Source: Bacteroidota bacterium
GTDB lineage: Bacteria > Bacteroidota > Bacteroidia > Bacteroidales > Dysgonomonadaceae
Assembly (NCBI GenBank): GCA_023388315.1
Contig: JAEWGM010000003.1
Location: 1-27,664 of the forward strand
DNA: 27,664 nt
Direction of reading: 5' to 3'
Positions 9,031 to 17,570 of this stretch are shown piece after piece (positions within the stretch are counted from its first letter, which is position 1; every line of letters begins with the position of its first letter). The notes beneath the pieces were generated by a model. The model was given only the letters and a program-made list of their open reading frames with translations. It was not told where the DNA came from and ran no database searches. Position numbers and translations under genes: made by a program.

Positions 9031-11292
9031 TTAATTCTTTAGAACTCCTTCGGAAGGCGGCGCGTTTTGCGGTTCGGCTCCCCATTTTTTATTGGCTTTG
9101 TTGCCCATTACCAATTCAAGCGTACCGCCGTTTTTGATGTCATCGTGGCTAAACCACGGTTTGTTCCACGTTTTGCCGTTTAATGTAGCGGATTGAATGT
9201 ATTTATTTTCTTGTGAGAAATCACGGGCGAAAATCGTAAAAAACTTACCGTTAGGCAAATGAATGGTTGTTTTACCAAAAAACGGGCTGCCGATATTGTA
9301 CGTGGGGCTGCCGGGGGTAACGGGATAAAACCCCATTTGCGAAAACACCACAAAAGCAGACATTCCGCCCCCATCTTCGTCTCCGGGAACTCCCATTAAA
9401 TCGTTTCTAAACCACTGCCCAAGTAGCGTGTGAATTCTTTTTTGGGTTTTCCAAGGCTGACCCGCGTAATTGTACAAATAAGGAATATGCAGCGAGGGTT
9501 CATTGGCCATAGAAAACTGGCCCACATTACCAGTATGGTCAGGCAATTGAGAGTAAAAATCGTATTTGCTTTTGCCTAACGGCTCCCTGAACATTTGATC
9601 GAGATTGGCAATGAATTTTTCTCTTCCGCCCATCAACGAAATTAAATCGGCCACATTGTGTTGCACATCCCAGCGGTAAACCCAGGCGTTATTTTCGCCA
9701 TAGTACTGTCTTGCGCCCATTCCTCCGGAAAAGCGGTAATCGAACGGCTCAATAAAGTTGCCGTCTTTATCTTTGGGATGAAAAAAAGCGGTTTCGGGAT
9801 TAAACAAGTTGCGATAGTTGTAGGATTTTTGAAGAAAAAAGCGGTAATCTTCCATTTTTCCCAATTCTTTGGCAATTTGGGCCAAGCACCATTCATCGTA
9901 AGCGGTGCCCAAAGTAACGGCAACGGGTTGGCGCTTTTCCCACGAATGTACTTCGGGAAAGGTTTCCTCTTCGCCTTCTTTTAACGCGGGAATATATCCT
10001 TTTTCGTGATAAAACCGGTCTAACTCACCCGAGGGCTTGGCCGACCACGGCGCCAATGTTTTCTCCATAATGGCCGCTCGAAGAGCCGGGTAAATCTTCT
10101 CTAAATCAATGTTTTCCAATCCTTTTCGGTATGCGTCAATAACGGTAGCGATGCCGTGATTGGAGTTCATTCGGCGGCTGTCGCCGGTAATTTCGGGGAA
10201 AGTGGGCCACCAAAAATTGGGCATTTGCTCTGACATTCTCAGGAACGAATGAATGATGTCGCTCTCCAATTTTGTTTCTATGATTGTTCGCAGCGGATGA
10301 GTGGCACGGTAGGTATCCCAAATCCAATCATCGGTGTAAAACGGAATGCCGTTGTCGTCGTGTACTTTTCCGTCAAATGCGCTAAAATAACGTCCATCTT
10401 CCGAAATTTTCACAGGCCTTTCATAAGTGCGGTAAAGCGAAGTATAAAAAACAACTTTGTCATTGTGGCTTCCGCCTTCAACTTGTATTTTTCCGAGTGT
10501 TTCGTTCCACATTTGTCGTCCCTTTTCTTCTACTTTTGCCAAATCAAAATGGTTGATTTCCCTGTTCAAGTTTTGTTTGGCTTGTTCTTCATCGATGAAC
10601 GAAATACCGTATCGAACATGGATTTTTTCGGTGTTTTCAGCAAAATGAAGCACCAAGTTGGCATTTCTTCCCGCTACGCTTTGGCGTTCCACCACATTTT
10701 CCGTCTCCAAAGAGTTCACTTTAACGGGAGTTATATCGGTCTCCAAATACATATACACTCGTGTATTATTGTTCAGTTGCTGATAACCCGACAGGGCTCT
10801 CCCATCCCATTTTAATTCGCCTTGGCGGGAGTTCAATATTAAATAAACCGGTTCTTTTTTAGTGAAATGCAAGGCATAAATGGCCGATTGGTGAGAAACG
10901 GCGTAATTCACCTCAATTTCCGTTTCATCCAAATACACCGCATAGCTGTAAGGCGTTATTTTTTCATTGTCGTAACTGTATTGTATTACCGGTTTCAAGT
11001 TATCGGTGTCCTGCCCGGGGCTCAGGTTAAAAGCCGAACTTCCCCTGTGGCTGGTTACCACAATGGGTAAACCCGACAGTACATCTCCCGTAAAATCGCC
11101 CCTTTCCGGATACACACGCAACATGCTGTTGGGCAGATGAACCGTGGGATACGTTGGCACCAATAAGTGACTGATATTGCCCATATAAGGATTCACATAA
11201 TCAACCAGTTGCGTGTTGGTTTGGGAAAAAATACACGTGTGTGTATAAACAAAAAACAGTAGGGAGAGGAAGAATATTTTTTTCACGTTCAA
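9031..11292 (-). CDS. divergent GH92 family glycosidase
   Basis: A 753-aa exported protein (hydrophobic N-terminus, likely cleavage near IFSQ). The C-terminal half is clearly GH92: ANEPSLHIPYLYNYAGQPWK (596-615), the FYPVTPGSPTYNIGSP stretch, and GGTLELVMGNKANKKWG near the end. It departs from the canonical form in two ways. The N-terminal GTGHSDLGD block is absent, replaced by sequence around VVTSHRGSSAFNLSPG, and the key GNDDCGQ motif reads GDEDGGG (637-643). Acidic residues remain, so it may still be active, perhaps on another linkage or aglycone. It follows the Nudix-like regulator by 32 bp and precedes the canonical GH92 by 12 bp. Pairing of two unlike GH92 enzymes suggests complementary specificities. 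Confidence 0.88.
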   Translation of the reverse strand: MNVKKIFFLSLLFFVYTHTCIFSQTNTQLVDYVNPYMGNISHLLVPTYPTVHLPNSMLRVYPERGDFTGDVLSGLPIVVTSHRGSSAFNLSPGQDTDNLKPVIQYSYDNEKITPYSYAVYLDETEIEVNYAVSHQSAIYALHFTKKEPVYLILNSRQGELKWDGRALSGYQQLNNNTRVYMYLETDITPVKVNSLETENVVERQSVAGRNANLVLHFAENTEKIHVRYGISFIDEEQAKQNLNREINHFDLAKVEEKGRQMWNETLGKIQVEGGSHNDKVVFYTSLYRTYERPVKISEDGRYFSAFDGKVHDDNGIPFYTDDWIWDTYRATHPLRTIIETKLESDIIHSFLRMSEQMPNFWWPTFPEITGDSRRMNSNHGIATVIDAYRKGLENIDLEKIYPALRAAIMEKTLAPWSAKPSGELDRFYHEKGYIPALKEGEEETFPEVHSWEKRQPVAVTLGTAYDEWCLAQIAKELGKMEDYRFFLQKSYNYRNLFNPETAFFHPKDKDGNFIEPFDYRFSGGMGARQYYGENNAWVYRWDVQHNVADLISLMGGREKFIANLDQMFREPLGKSKYDFYSQLPDHTGNVGQFSMANEPSLHIPYLYNYAGQPWKTQKRIHTLLGQWFRNDLMGVPGDEDGGGMSAFVVFSQMGFYPVTPGSPTYNIGSPFFGKTTIHLPNGKFFTIFARDFSQENKYIQSATLNGKTWNKPWFSHDDIKNGGTLELVMGNKANKKWGAEPQNAPPSEGVLKN

Positions 11293-11324
11293 TTAATTTA
11301 TTTTACGCGTTAATTGGAAAAGAT

Positions 11325-12017
11325 TTACAGAGAATAAATCTTGCCACTTTCAATGAGTTTATTGTATTTCTCTTTGTTGAAAGAATAATAATGCGCGCCT
11401 CTTTTGGAGCCGCTTTTGTCTTTTTCTTCGTGTTTGTCGAGAATGTCCATAGAGATGAGTTTTTTGCGAAAATTTCGTTTGTCGATGGGCATTTGATAGA
11501 TGGCTTCGTACAAATCTTGCAGCGCGGGCAAAGTGAATTTCGATTCAAAAAAGTTGAAGATAATGGGCTGCATCGAAACTTTGTATCGCAACAAAGTGAG
11601 GGCGTCTTGCACCATTTGGTCGTGGTCGAAAATCAACGGCGGAAGTTCGCGCACATCCATCCACTTCGCGTCGAAATGGCGTGCCAAACTGGTATCGAAT
11701 TGCTCCATTCGCACCAACGCGTAAAAAGCCACAGAAACAACGCGTCCGCCTTGGTCTCTATGCACATCTCCGTAGGCGCCCACCTGTTCCATGTAGATGT
11801 TTTTTTGTTGGGTGTATCGGTAAAGCACTTTCTCGGCGGCTTGAGTCAAACTTTCGTTTTCTTCCATAAAGCCTCCCATAAGCGACCAGGCGTTTTTTAA
11901 CGGCTCAACCGGACGGCGGGTAAGCAATAAATGAAGTTCTTTCTTAGTGAATCCGAAAATGATGCAGTCTGCCGCAATCAGAAACTTTGTGTTATCGGGA
12001 TAGAATATGGGTTGCAT
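11325..12017 (-). CDS. Nudix-domain transcriptional regulator (NrtR/AraR-like)
   Basis: A 230-aa protein with an N-terminal Nudix fold (about residues 8-140) and a C-terminal winged-helix-like region (about 145-230, including QMPIDKRNFRKKLISMDIL). In the Nudix box, Gly49 and Glu55 are present, but the catalytic REUxEE core is replaced by KVLYRY (63-68). It should therefore bind rather than hydrolyse a ligand. Bacteroidetes use this architecture for sugar regulators; AraR, the arabinose regulator of Bacteroides, is the known case. Placement directly after galK suggests control of this galactose/mannoside block, with galactose or a derivative as effector; that is inference. A hairpin after galK and a near-consensus -7 box at 12047-12040 suggest it may also have its own transcript. 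Confidence 0.85.
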   Translation of the reverse strand: MQPIFYPDNTKFLIAADCIIFGFTKKELHLLLTRRPVEPLKNAWSLMGGFMEENESLTQAAEKVLYRYTQQKNIYMEQVGAYGDVHRDQGGRVVSVAFYALVRMEQFDTSLARHFDAKWMDVRELPPLIFDHDQMVQDALTLLRYKVSMQPIIFNFFESKFTLPALQDLYEAIYQMPIDKRNFRKKLISMDILDKHEEKDKSGSKRGAHYYSFNKEKYNKLIESGKIYSL

Positions 12018-12039
12018 AGCAAAGGAAAGTAAAGAGAAG

Positions 12040-12047
12040 TAAAGATA
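12040..12047 (-). promoter_or_regulatory. possible -7 box for the Nudix regulator
   Basis: TATCTTTA on the minus strand differs from TAnnTTTG in the last base and lies 23 bases before the regulator start. No clear -33 box is present. It would allow transcription of the regulator and GH92 genes apart from galK. Confidence 0.3.
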
Positions 12048-12058
12048 TGTGTATTAAA

Positions 12059-12092
12059 CACAGAAGCAAGCAATTTACGGCCTGCTTCTGTG
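12059..12092. terminator. hairpin between galK and the Nudix regulator
   Basis: CACAGAAGCA (12059-12068) pairs exactly with TGCTTCTGTG (12083-12092), a 10-bp stem. On the minus strand it follows the galK stop but is trailed only by TGTTTAATA, a weak T run. It may be an attenuating or partial terminator, or a processing hairpin, in the operon. Confidence 0.45.
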
Positions 12093-12104
12093 CATTTTTG
12101 GTTG

Positions 12105-13253
12105 TTAAAGTTTTCTGGCGCCATCGCTTATGACTACGTCATAAACTTTGGGTTCGTGTCCATATTTTTCTTTGAACTGTTTTTTGGCGTCTTCAATAAA
12201 CGAGTCGTACAACTCATCTTTCACCAAATTAATGGTGCAACCGCCAAAGCCGCCGCCCATTACGCGCGAACCGGTAACGCCGTGTTCACGGGCAACATCG
12301 TTCAAGAAATCAAGCTCTTCGCAGCTAACTTCATATAGCTTGCTCATTCCGTGATGGGTTTCATACATTTTCTGGCCCACGGTTTCGTAATCGCCTTTTT
12401 GCAGGGCGTCACTCACGTCGCGTACGCGTTGTGTTTCCTCAATCACGTACTCGGCACGCATATAGTCTTCTTCCGAAATGTTGTCTTTCACTTCTTTGAG
12501 CATATCCATTGAGGCATCGCGCAAGAATTCCACTTCGGGATGATTTTTCGCGATTTCGGCAGCAGCGCGTTCGCAGGATTCGCGGCGTTTGTTGTATGCC
12601 GATGATGCCAATTCGTGTTTCACCACCGTGTCGAGCAAAACCAATTTGTATCCTTTGGGGTCGAAGGGGAAATATTCGTACTCCATGGATTTGGTATCGA
12701 GGCGGATTAAATGCCCTTTCTTACCAAAAATAGAAGCAAATTGGTCCATAATACCGCATTTCACACCCACATAATTGTGTTCGGTGGATTGTCCGATGCG
12801 GGCCAACTCAAATTTATCAATTCCGAGGTTCAACATATCGTTCAACGCGAAAGCGTACGTACTTTCCAGTGCCGCCGATGAAGACATTCCGGCACCCAGA
12901 GGCACATCGCCGGCAAAAACCGTGTCGAAACCTTGTACTTTTCCGCCTCGTTTTTCTATTTCGCGGCAAACACCGAAAATGTATTTCGCCCAGCCTTCTT
13001 TGGGAAGGTCTTCTTCTTTCAACCCGAATTCCGCGCTTTCATCTAAATCGATGGCGTAAGCGCGCACTTTGTCGGTTCCGTTTAGTCGAATGGCGGCAAT
13101 CATTCCTTTGTCAATGGCGCCGGGAAAAACAAAACTTCCATTGTAATCGGTATGTTCACCAATGAGGTTTACGCGCCCGGGCGACGCGTAAACTTCAGGT
13201 GTATCGTTACCAAACTTCTCTTGGTAAATTTTTAAAACTTGTTCTTTTGTCAT
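12105..13253 (-). CDS. galK: galactokinase
   Basis: Phosphorylates alpha-D-galactose to galactose 1-phosphate with ATP, the first committed step of the Leloir pathway, in the cytosol. The 382-aa length is standard. All GHMP-kinase galactokinase motifs are intact: SPGRVNLIGEHTDYN (24-38, the galactokinase signature), PLGAGMSSSAALE (118-130, phosphate loop), KCGIMDQFAS (165-174, with catalytic Asp170) and GSRVMGGGFGG (328-338). It lies 12 bp downstream of the sugar transporter gene, so they share a transcript. No galT or galE is seen in the window, so the next steps must be encoded elsewhere. Confidence 0.97.
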   Translation of the reverse strand: MTKEQVLKIYQEKFGNDTPEVYASPGRVNLIGEHTDYNGSFVFPGAIDKGMIAAIRLNGTDKVRAYAIDLDESAEFGLKEEDLPKEGWAKYIFGVCREIEKRGGKVQGFDTVFAGDVPLGAGMSSSAALESTYAFALNDMLNLGIDKFELARIGQSTEHNYVGVKCGIMDQFASIFGKKGHLIRLDTKSMEYEYFPFDPKGYKLVLLDTVVKHELASSAYNKRRESCERAAAEIAKNHPEVEFLRDASMDMLKEVKDNISEEDYMRAEYVIEETQRVRDVSDALQKGDYETVGQKMYETHHGMSKLYEVSCEELDFLNDVAREHGVTGSRVMGGGFGGCTINLVKDELYDSFIEDAKKQFKEKYGHEPKVYDVVISDGARKL

Positions 13254-13265
13254 TTTATATTCAAA

Positions 13266-14603
13266 TTATTGCATTTGTTCTTGTGTTGGCAATGACTCCG
13301 AAGCAATATCCACGGGAACTTCTTCTTCATCCGTCACCGAAATATTGGTATTCACGTTTTTAGATCCCACAAGCGCGTAATAAAGTAAATAAACAAATCC
13401 GGCAATAATCAACCAGTAGCTGTTCAAGAATCCTGCGTTATCGGCAATAACTCCTTGTAAGTAAGGCAAGATACCACCACCGCAAACCATTACCATAAAA
13501 ATTCCGGAGGCCATTTCGGTGTATTTACCCAATCCTTCTACTGCCAAGTTGAAAATGCTACCCCACATAATGGAGGTGCAAAGCCCTGCCAATACTAAGA
13601 AGAATACTTTAATGGGAACCACGCCGCCAAACAAGGTGATGGATGGCCCCGCGGGAATGAAAATCGCGCCGAGAATTAATATGATTCCCAACAACGAGGT
13701 GAAAGTCAACATGGATTTACTGGATACTTTCGCACCAACCGACGCGCCAATTAAACGTCCGGCAAGCATCAACAGCCAATAGAGGCCAACGATGGATCCG
13801 GCAATTCCCGCGGCAATGCCAAGGCCGCCACCTGTGCCATCGGTGGTCATATACAAGTTGGCGATATTGGGGATACCTACTTCAACACCCACATAGATGA
13901 AAATAGCGATAATACCTAAGATAAAGTGGCGGAACGACATCGCGCTGTGCTTGTCTTTCACTTTCACTTGTGCGGCTTTGGCACGTGTAATTTCCAAACG
14001 GGGCTCGGGAATTTTCACCATTAAAATCACAATAAAGGCGAAAGCAAAAATACCCATTGCCAAGAACAACGCGGGATTGGCGTCGCTAATGGCCGCGCGG
14101 GCAACATCGCCCATGAGGTAACCCACTAAAATGGGAACAATGGTTGCACCAATGGAGTTGATGGCGCCACCAAACTGAATTAATTGATTGCCTTTGTTAC
14201 CACCGCCGCCAAGCGTGTTCAACATGGGGTTTACCACCGTGTTTAACATACACATGGAAAAACCGGAGATAAACGCGCCGGTTAAATAAACGGCAAAACT
14301 AGCCACGTTTCCTGAGAAGAACGTGATGGCAACACCAATAAACCCGATGGCAACAGCCATTAACGCGGTAAATTTGTATCCCTTTCTTTCCAGAATCATT
14401 CCGGCGGGGATACCCATAAACGCGTAAGCAATGAAGTTTGCCAAATTACCAAGTTGTGACATGGCATTGCTTGCACCAAACTGATTTTTTACGATTACTC
14501 CCATCGGATTTTGCAGTCCGGTAACAAAAGAAATCATAAAAAACAACATAAACATTACCGCTATGGGCAATGCATAATTTTTTTTCTGCGTTGTTGTATT
14601 CAT
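13266..14603 (-). CDS. FucP/GluP-type sugar:H+ symporter (galactose/glucose, MFS)
   Basis: A 445-aa inner-membrane transporter of the major facilitator superfamily with about 12 hydrophobic segments and no cleaved signal. The opening (FMISFVTGLQNPMGVIVKNQ), the stretch GIPAGMILERKGYKFT between helices 2 and 3, and FISGFSMCMLNTVVNPM fit the FucP/GluP glucose-galactose group. The C-terminal tail (about 25 residues) is acidic and hydrophilic. It sits between galM and galK, matching the galM-galP-galK order of Bacteroides. The likely job is import of galactose, perhaps also glucose. The exact sugar is inferred from neighbours. Confidence 0.9.
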   Translation of the reverse strand: MNTTTQKKNYALPIAVMFMLFFMISFVTGLQNPMGVIVKNQFGASNAMSQLGNLANFIAYAFMGIPAGMILERKGYKFTALMAVAIGFIGVAITFFSGNVASFAVYLTGAFISGFSMCMLNTVVNPMLNTLGGGGNKGNQLIQFGGAINSIGATIVPILVGYLMGDVARAAISDANPALFLAMGIFAFAFIVILMVKIPEPRLEITRAKAAQVKVKDKHSAMSFRHFILGIIAIFIYVGVEVGIPNIANLYMTTDGTGGGLGIAAGIAGSIVGLYWLLMLAGRLIGASVGAKVSSKSMLTFTSLLGIILILGAIFIPAGPSITLFGGVVPIKVFFLVLAGLCTSIMWGSIFNLAVEGLGKYTEMASGIFMVMVCGGGILPYLQGVIADNAGFLNSYWLIIAGFVYLLYYALVGSKNVNTNISVTDEEEVPVDIASESLPTQEQMQ

Positions 14604-14652
14604 ACTTTTTTATTAATAATTAATTGTTTATATAATGAAGGCTTATTTTGGA

Positions 14653-15726
14653 TTACACCAAAAATTTATACGTTGTTCTTGAGTAAAAAGTATCTTCGGG
14701 TTTGAGAATTACCGAAGGATAATCGGGTTTGTTAATGCTATCGGGGAAATGCTGCGTTTCAAAGCAAACAGCCGACCGCTCGGGATACCTGTGGGCGTTT
14801 TTCGCTTGAAAGTTGCCGGTCATCCAGTTGCCCGTATACATTTGCACACCGGGCTCGGTGGTGTACATTTCCATTTTGATGCCCGTTTTGGGCGATTCGC
14901 ATACACCCACGTAAGAGTATTCGTTTTCCGAACTTTTGTTTAACACATAAGTGTGGTCGTACCCTTTACCGAAGTGCAGTTGTTGAAAATCATCGTTTAT
15001 TCTGTCTCCGATGGCGTGCGGTGTAGTGAAATCCATGGGTGTACCTTTTACGGTTTCCGCTTCGCCATATGGAATGGCGGTGGCATCGGTTGGCAGATAA
15101 GTATCGGCGTTGAGTGTGAGCAGGTGGTCGCCGATGTATGGGTCGCCTTCTCCCGAGAGATTAAAATAGGAATGGTTGGTGAGGTTTAGAATGGTTGTTT
15201 TGTCGGTTTTGGCTTCGTAAACCATATCCACCGCGTTGTCATCGGTAAGTGTATAAGTGAGCGTCACCTGTAAGTTTCCGGGATAACCTTCCTCGCCATC
15301 CACCGAAAGGTAGAAAAGCTGAATGCTGTTTTCGGTTACGTTTTTCACATCCCAAACAACCGCGTTGAACCCTTTTTCGCCTCCGTGAAGCGAGTTGGGC
15401 CCATTGTTGACGGCCAAACTGTAGTCTTTCCCTTCCAGTGTGAATCGCCCGTTGGCGATGCGGTTTGCCGTGCGTCCACAAATAGCGCCAAAATACGGCT
15501 CTTCCGATGTGAGATACTCATCCATTGTGGGATGCCCCAATACAACATCTGTTAATTTCCCGTTTTTATCGGGAACCATCAACGCCACAATTTTCGCGCC
15601 GTAATTGGTAACGGCCATTTCACTTCCTAACTTGTTGGTGAGCACGTAAAGCTCTGTTTGTTTGCCATCCACAATTTTGTGAAACGCTTCCTTTAACAAG
15701 CCGGATTTGGTGTACTTTTTATCCAT
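14653..15726 (-). CDS. galM: aldose 1-epimerase (galactose mutarotase)
   Basis: Interconverts the alpha and beta anomers of galactose so that GalK receives the alpha form. The 357-aa protein carries NSLHGG (111-116), TNHSYFNLSG (183-192, with catalytic His185) and CFETQHFPDS (321-330, with catalytic base Glu323), all standard for family 1 epimerases. No signal peptide is visible, so it is cytosolic. It is the first gene of the block, 49 bp before the transporter. The upstream region carries two inverted repeats that may be operators. Confidence 0.95.
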   Translation of the reverse strand: MDKKYTKSGLLKEAFHKIVDGKQTELYVLTNKLGSEMAVTNYGAKIVALMVPDKNGKLTDVVLGHPTMDEYLTSEEPYFGAICGRTANRIANGRFTLEGKDYSLAVNNGPNSLHGGEKGFNAVVWDVKNVTENSIQLFYLSVDGEEGYPGNLQVTLTYTLTDDNAVDMVYEAKTDKTTILNLTNHSYFNLSGEGDPYIGDHLLTLNADTYLPTDATAIPYGEAETVKGTPMDFTTPHAIGDRINDDFQQLHFGKGYDHTYVLNKSSENEYSYVGVCESPKTGIKMEMYTTEPGVQMYTGNWMTGNFQAKNAHRYPERSAVCFETQHFPDSINKPDYPSVILKPEDTFYSRTTYKFLV

Positions 15727-15772
15727 GCAATTTCGGTTTAAGTATGAATGAAGATTGATATTTTAAAAATTG

Positions 15773-15787
15773 GTGTAAAATTAACAC
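15773..15787. promoter_or_regulatory. candidate operator 1 upstream of galM
   Basis: GTGTAAAATTAACAC has complementary GTGT/ACAC ends around a 7-base AT-rich centre. On the minus strand it contains TAATTTTA, a near match to the -7 consensus, about 50 bases before galM. A regulator bound here would cover the promoter. No binding data; this is inference from position and symmetry. Confidence 0.35.
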
Positions 15788-15814
15788 AATATTTATCGTT
15801 TGCCTAATTTTATT

Positions 15815-15829
15815 TTGTGTTATACAACA
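15815..15829. promoter_or_regulatory. candidate operator 2 upstream of galM
   Basis: TTGTGTTATACAACA contains the imperfect palindrome TGTtgTATAacACA (10 of 14 positions symmetric). Its TGTGTTA core is also found on the minus strand of site 1. The two centres are 42 bp apart, about four helical turns, which would allow looping or cooperative binding. Confidence 0.35.
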
Positions 15830-15879
15830 TAAAAATGGACAATAAAGAGATTTTAAGCGGAGAATGAGTTCGATCATTA

Positions 15880-15902
15880 TCCAATTCCAATTCCAATTCC
15901 AT
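15880..15902. repeat. short tandem repeat, CCAATT hexamer
   Basis: Just under four tandem copies of a CCAATT-type hexamer. Such a run is prone to slippage. It is about 150 bp upstream of galM, and no function is evident. Confidence 0.7.
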
Positions 15903-16179
15903 ATTGCGCCCATTCAGGGCTTCTTTTGTGGCGAACTTTACCACCCCAACGTTGCACGTTGGGTTAATATAAACGAGCCTTTCAGGCTCTTATTTTAACG
16001 TTGCTTTAGATCCTCGTGGCTTTCCGCCAACAGCAATTGCTACAGCGCAGCCAACTATTTGTAGCTACGCCCGCTATTCGATGTGAAACAAAAGCGCAAA
16101 TTCATCAAAACCTCTCCCTAAATCCCTCTCCAAGAACGATGGGCTTACAAGCTAGGTTTATGATTTGTAGCCCGTAATC

Positions 16180-16197
16180 CTTCCCCTGTGGGGGAAG
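16180..16197. repeat. hairpin element CTTCCCC-TGTG-GGGGAAG
   Basis: A 7-bp GC-rich perfect stem with a 4-base loop, 50 bases downstream of the CorC-type gene stop. On the minus strand it is not followed by a T run, so a dispersed repeat (REP-like) is as likely as a terminator. Confidence 0.4.
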
Positions 16198-16244
16198 TTA
16201 GAAGGGGGTTAAAAACAGTACATAAAAAACCCAAAAACAGTTTC

Positions 16245-17552
16245 TTAATCCACCTCTTCGGATTCTTCTTTTACGTTCTTAGCTACCAGCACTTTGTCTA
16301 TCCTGTTGCCATCGATATCCACTATTTCAAATTCCAAGTTGTCAAAAACGAATTTATCGCCCACGCTCGGAATTTTATTGAGGCAAGCAAACACAAAACC
16401 GGCCACGGTGGAGTAATCTATTTCATCGAAATCCACGATAAAATTCTCATCCACATACGACAACATTTCAATGGGCGCTTCGCCGCTGATAAGCGCCGAG
16501 CCATCGTCGCGAATATGAATCAGCGGATCAATAAACTCCTCCGTTTCCTCGGGAATGCCGCCCACTAGGTTTTCAAAAATATCGTGCAGCGTTACAATTC
16601 CGTCTAAGCTGCCATATTCATCCACCACAACGGCCAGAAATTTGTGGTTGTTTTTCAGCGACTCCAACACTTTTTGCGCACGCAAGCTGTTAGGCACGAT
16701 AAGCGGCTCAACAACAAGGCTCTCGATGGTGAAATCTTCGTTGCGGCTTAACCTGATTAAAAAATCGCGCATGGTAATGGTTCCCACAAAATCGTCGATT
16801 TTATTTTTACAGGCTAAAATTTTTGAGTGTTTAGTGTTTAGCAGGTCGGCAATAATTTCTTGCTCCGTTTTTGAGATATCCACCCACTCCACATCGGTGC
16901 GGTGCGTCATTAAATGACGAGCGCGTTTGTCGGAAAAATAAAAAACCTGCTCGTGAATAATGTTCTCTTCCACATCGATAACGCCTTCGTGGGAAGCGGT
17001 TTTGAGCATCGCGCGCAATTCCCGTTCCGAAATCACATCTTCTTTCGGTTTCAACCCAATGAGTTTATTGAACAACCCCGTGGATGCCGCCAGCAGTTTC
17101 ACAAACGGATAAAAAATAATACTCACGGCATGAATAACGCGCGACACAGCAATAGCCATCCGCTCCGGATTGTTCAGTGCAATGGTCTTGGGCACCAACT
17201 CGCCAATTACAATGGAAACATACGTGATGAGAAACACCACCACAAACATGGAAAGTGCCGGCGCGAAGGACGCACTCCAGGCAAATTGCTCAAAAAAAGG
17301 CACCAAATGAACGGCCAAAGTAGAGCCGCCATAAGCGCCATTCACAATACCGATAAGAGTTATGCCCACTTGCACGGACGATAAAAAATTATCGGGATCG
17401 GATTGCAATTGCAATGCTTTTTCCGCTCCTTTGTTGCCTTTTTTTCGTTCTGTTTCTAACTTGGTCTTTTTCGCCGATACAACGGCAATTTCCGACAAGG
17501 CGAAAAACCCGTTGAGGAGAATAAGAAATAATATGATAAGGATATCAATCAT
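16245..17552 (-). CDS. CNNM/CorC-type membrane protein (hemolysin C family, DUF21-CBS-CorC)
   Basis: A 435-aa membrane protein with three domains: an N-terminal DUF21/CNNM transmembrane domain (about residues 1-190, with several hydrophobic segments and VIGELVPKTIAL), a CBS pair (about 205-330, including VVVDEYGSLDGIVTLHDIFE) and a CorC_HlyC domain (about 345-430, including EIDYSTVAGFVF). Relatives export Mg2+ or Co2+ or act in metal-ion resistance; some are called hemolysins without good evidence. It lies between the nucleotidyltransferase and a hairpin-rich gap, all on the minus strand, with no tight coupling (over 150 bp upstream), so it probably has its own transcript. Confidence 0.92.
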   Translation of the reverse strand: MIDILIILFLILLNGFFALSEIAVVSAKKTKLETERKKGNKGAEKALQLQSDPDNFLSSVQVGITLIGIVNGAYGGSTLAVHLVPFFEQFAWSASFAPALSMFVVVFLITYVSIVIGELVPKTIALNNPERMAIAVSRVIHAVSIIFYPFVKLLAASTGLFNKLIGLKPKEDVISERELRAMLKTASHEGVIDVEENIIHEQVFYFSDKRARHLMTHRTDVEWVDISKTEQEIIADLLNTKHSKILACKNKIDDFVGTITMRDFLIRLSRNEDFTIESLVVEPLIVPNSLRAQKVLESLKNNHKFLAVVVDEYGSLDGIVTLHDIFENLVGGIPEETEEFIDPLIHIRDDGSALISGEAPIEMLSYVDENFIVDFDEIDYSTVAGFVFACLNKIPSVGDKFVFDNLEFEIVDIDGNRIDKVLVAKNVKEESEEVD

Positions 17553-17570
17553 TTAGTGGGGAAAAAGGGT

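Larger units (their letters stand above)
15727..16244. other. hairpin-rich intergenic region
   Basis: No gene is recognised in this 518-bp stretch. It holds the galM operators, a CCAATT hexamer run (15880-15902), hairpins at 15945-15963 (CCCAACGT/ACGTTGGG), 15975-15989 (GAGCCT/AGGCTC), 16141-16173 (GGGCTTACAA/TTGTAGCCC with one bulge) and 16180-16197 (CTTCCCC/GGGGAAG). The CTCCCTAAATCCCTCTCC and GGGGGAAGTTAGAAGGGGG phrases resemble dispersed non-coding repeats of Bacteroidetes genomes. Some hairpins may end the CorC-type transcript. Confidence 0.5.

Noticed and set aside
10249..10815. 188-codon plus-strand open frame
   Set aside because: It lies wholly antisense to the divergent GH92 gene, whose family motifs are clear; composition is that of a reverse-frame shadow.
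11241..11900. 219-codon plus-strand open frame
   Set aside because: Antisense to the Nudix-like regulator and the start of the GH92 gene; no recognisable domain.
16914..17384. 156-codon plus-strand open frame
   Set aside because: Antisense to the membrane domain of the CorC-type gene; His/Arg-rich shadow translation.
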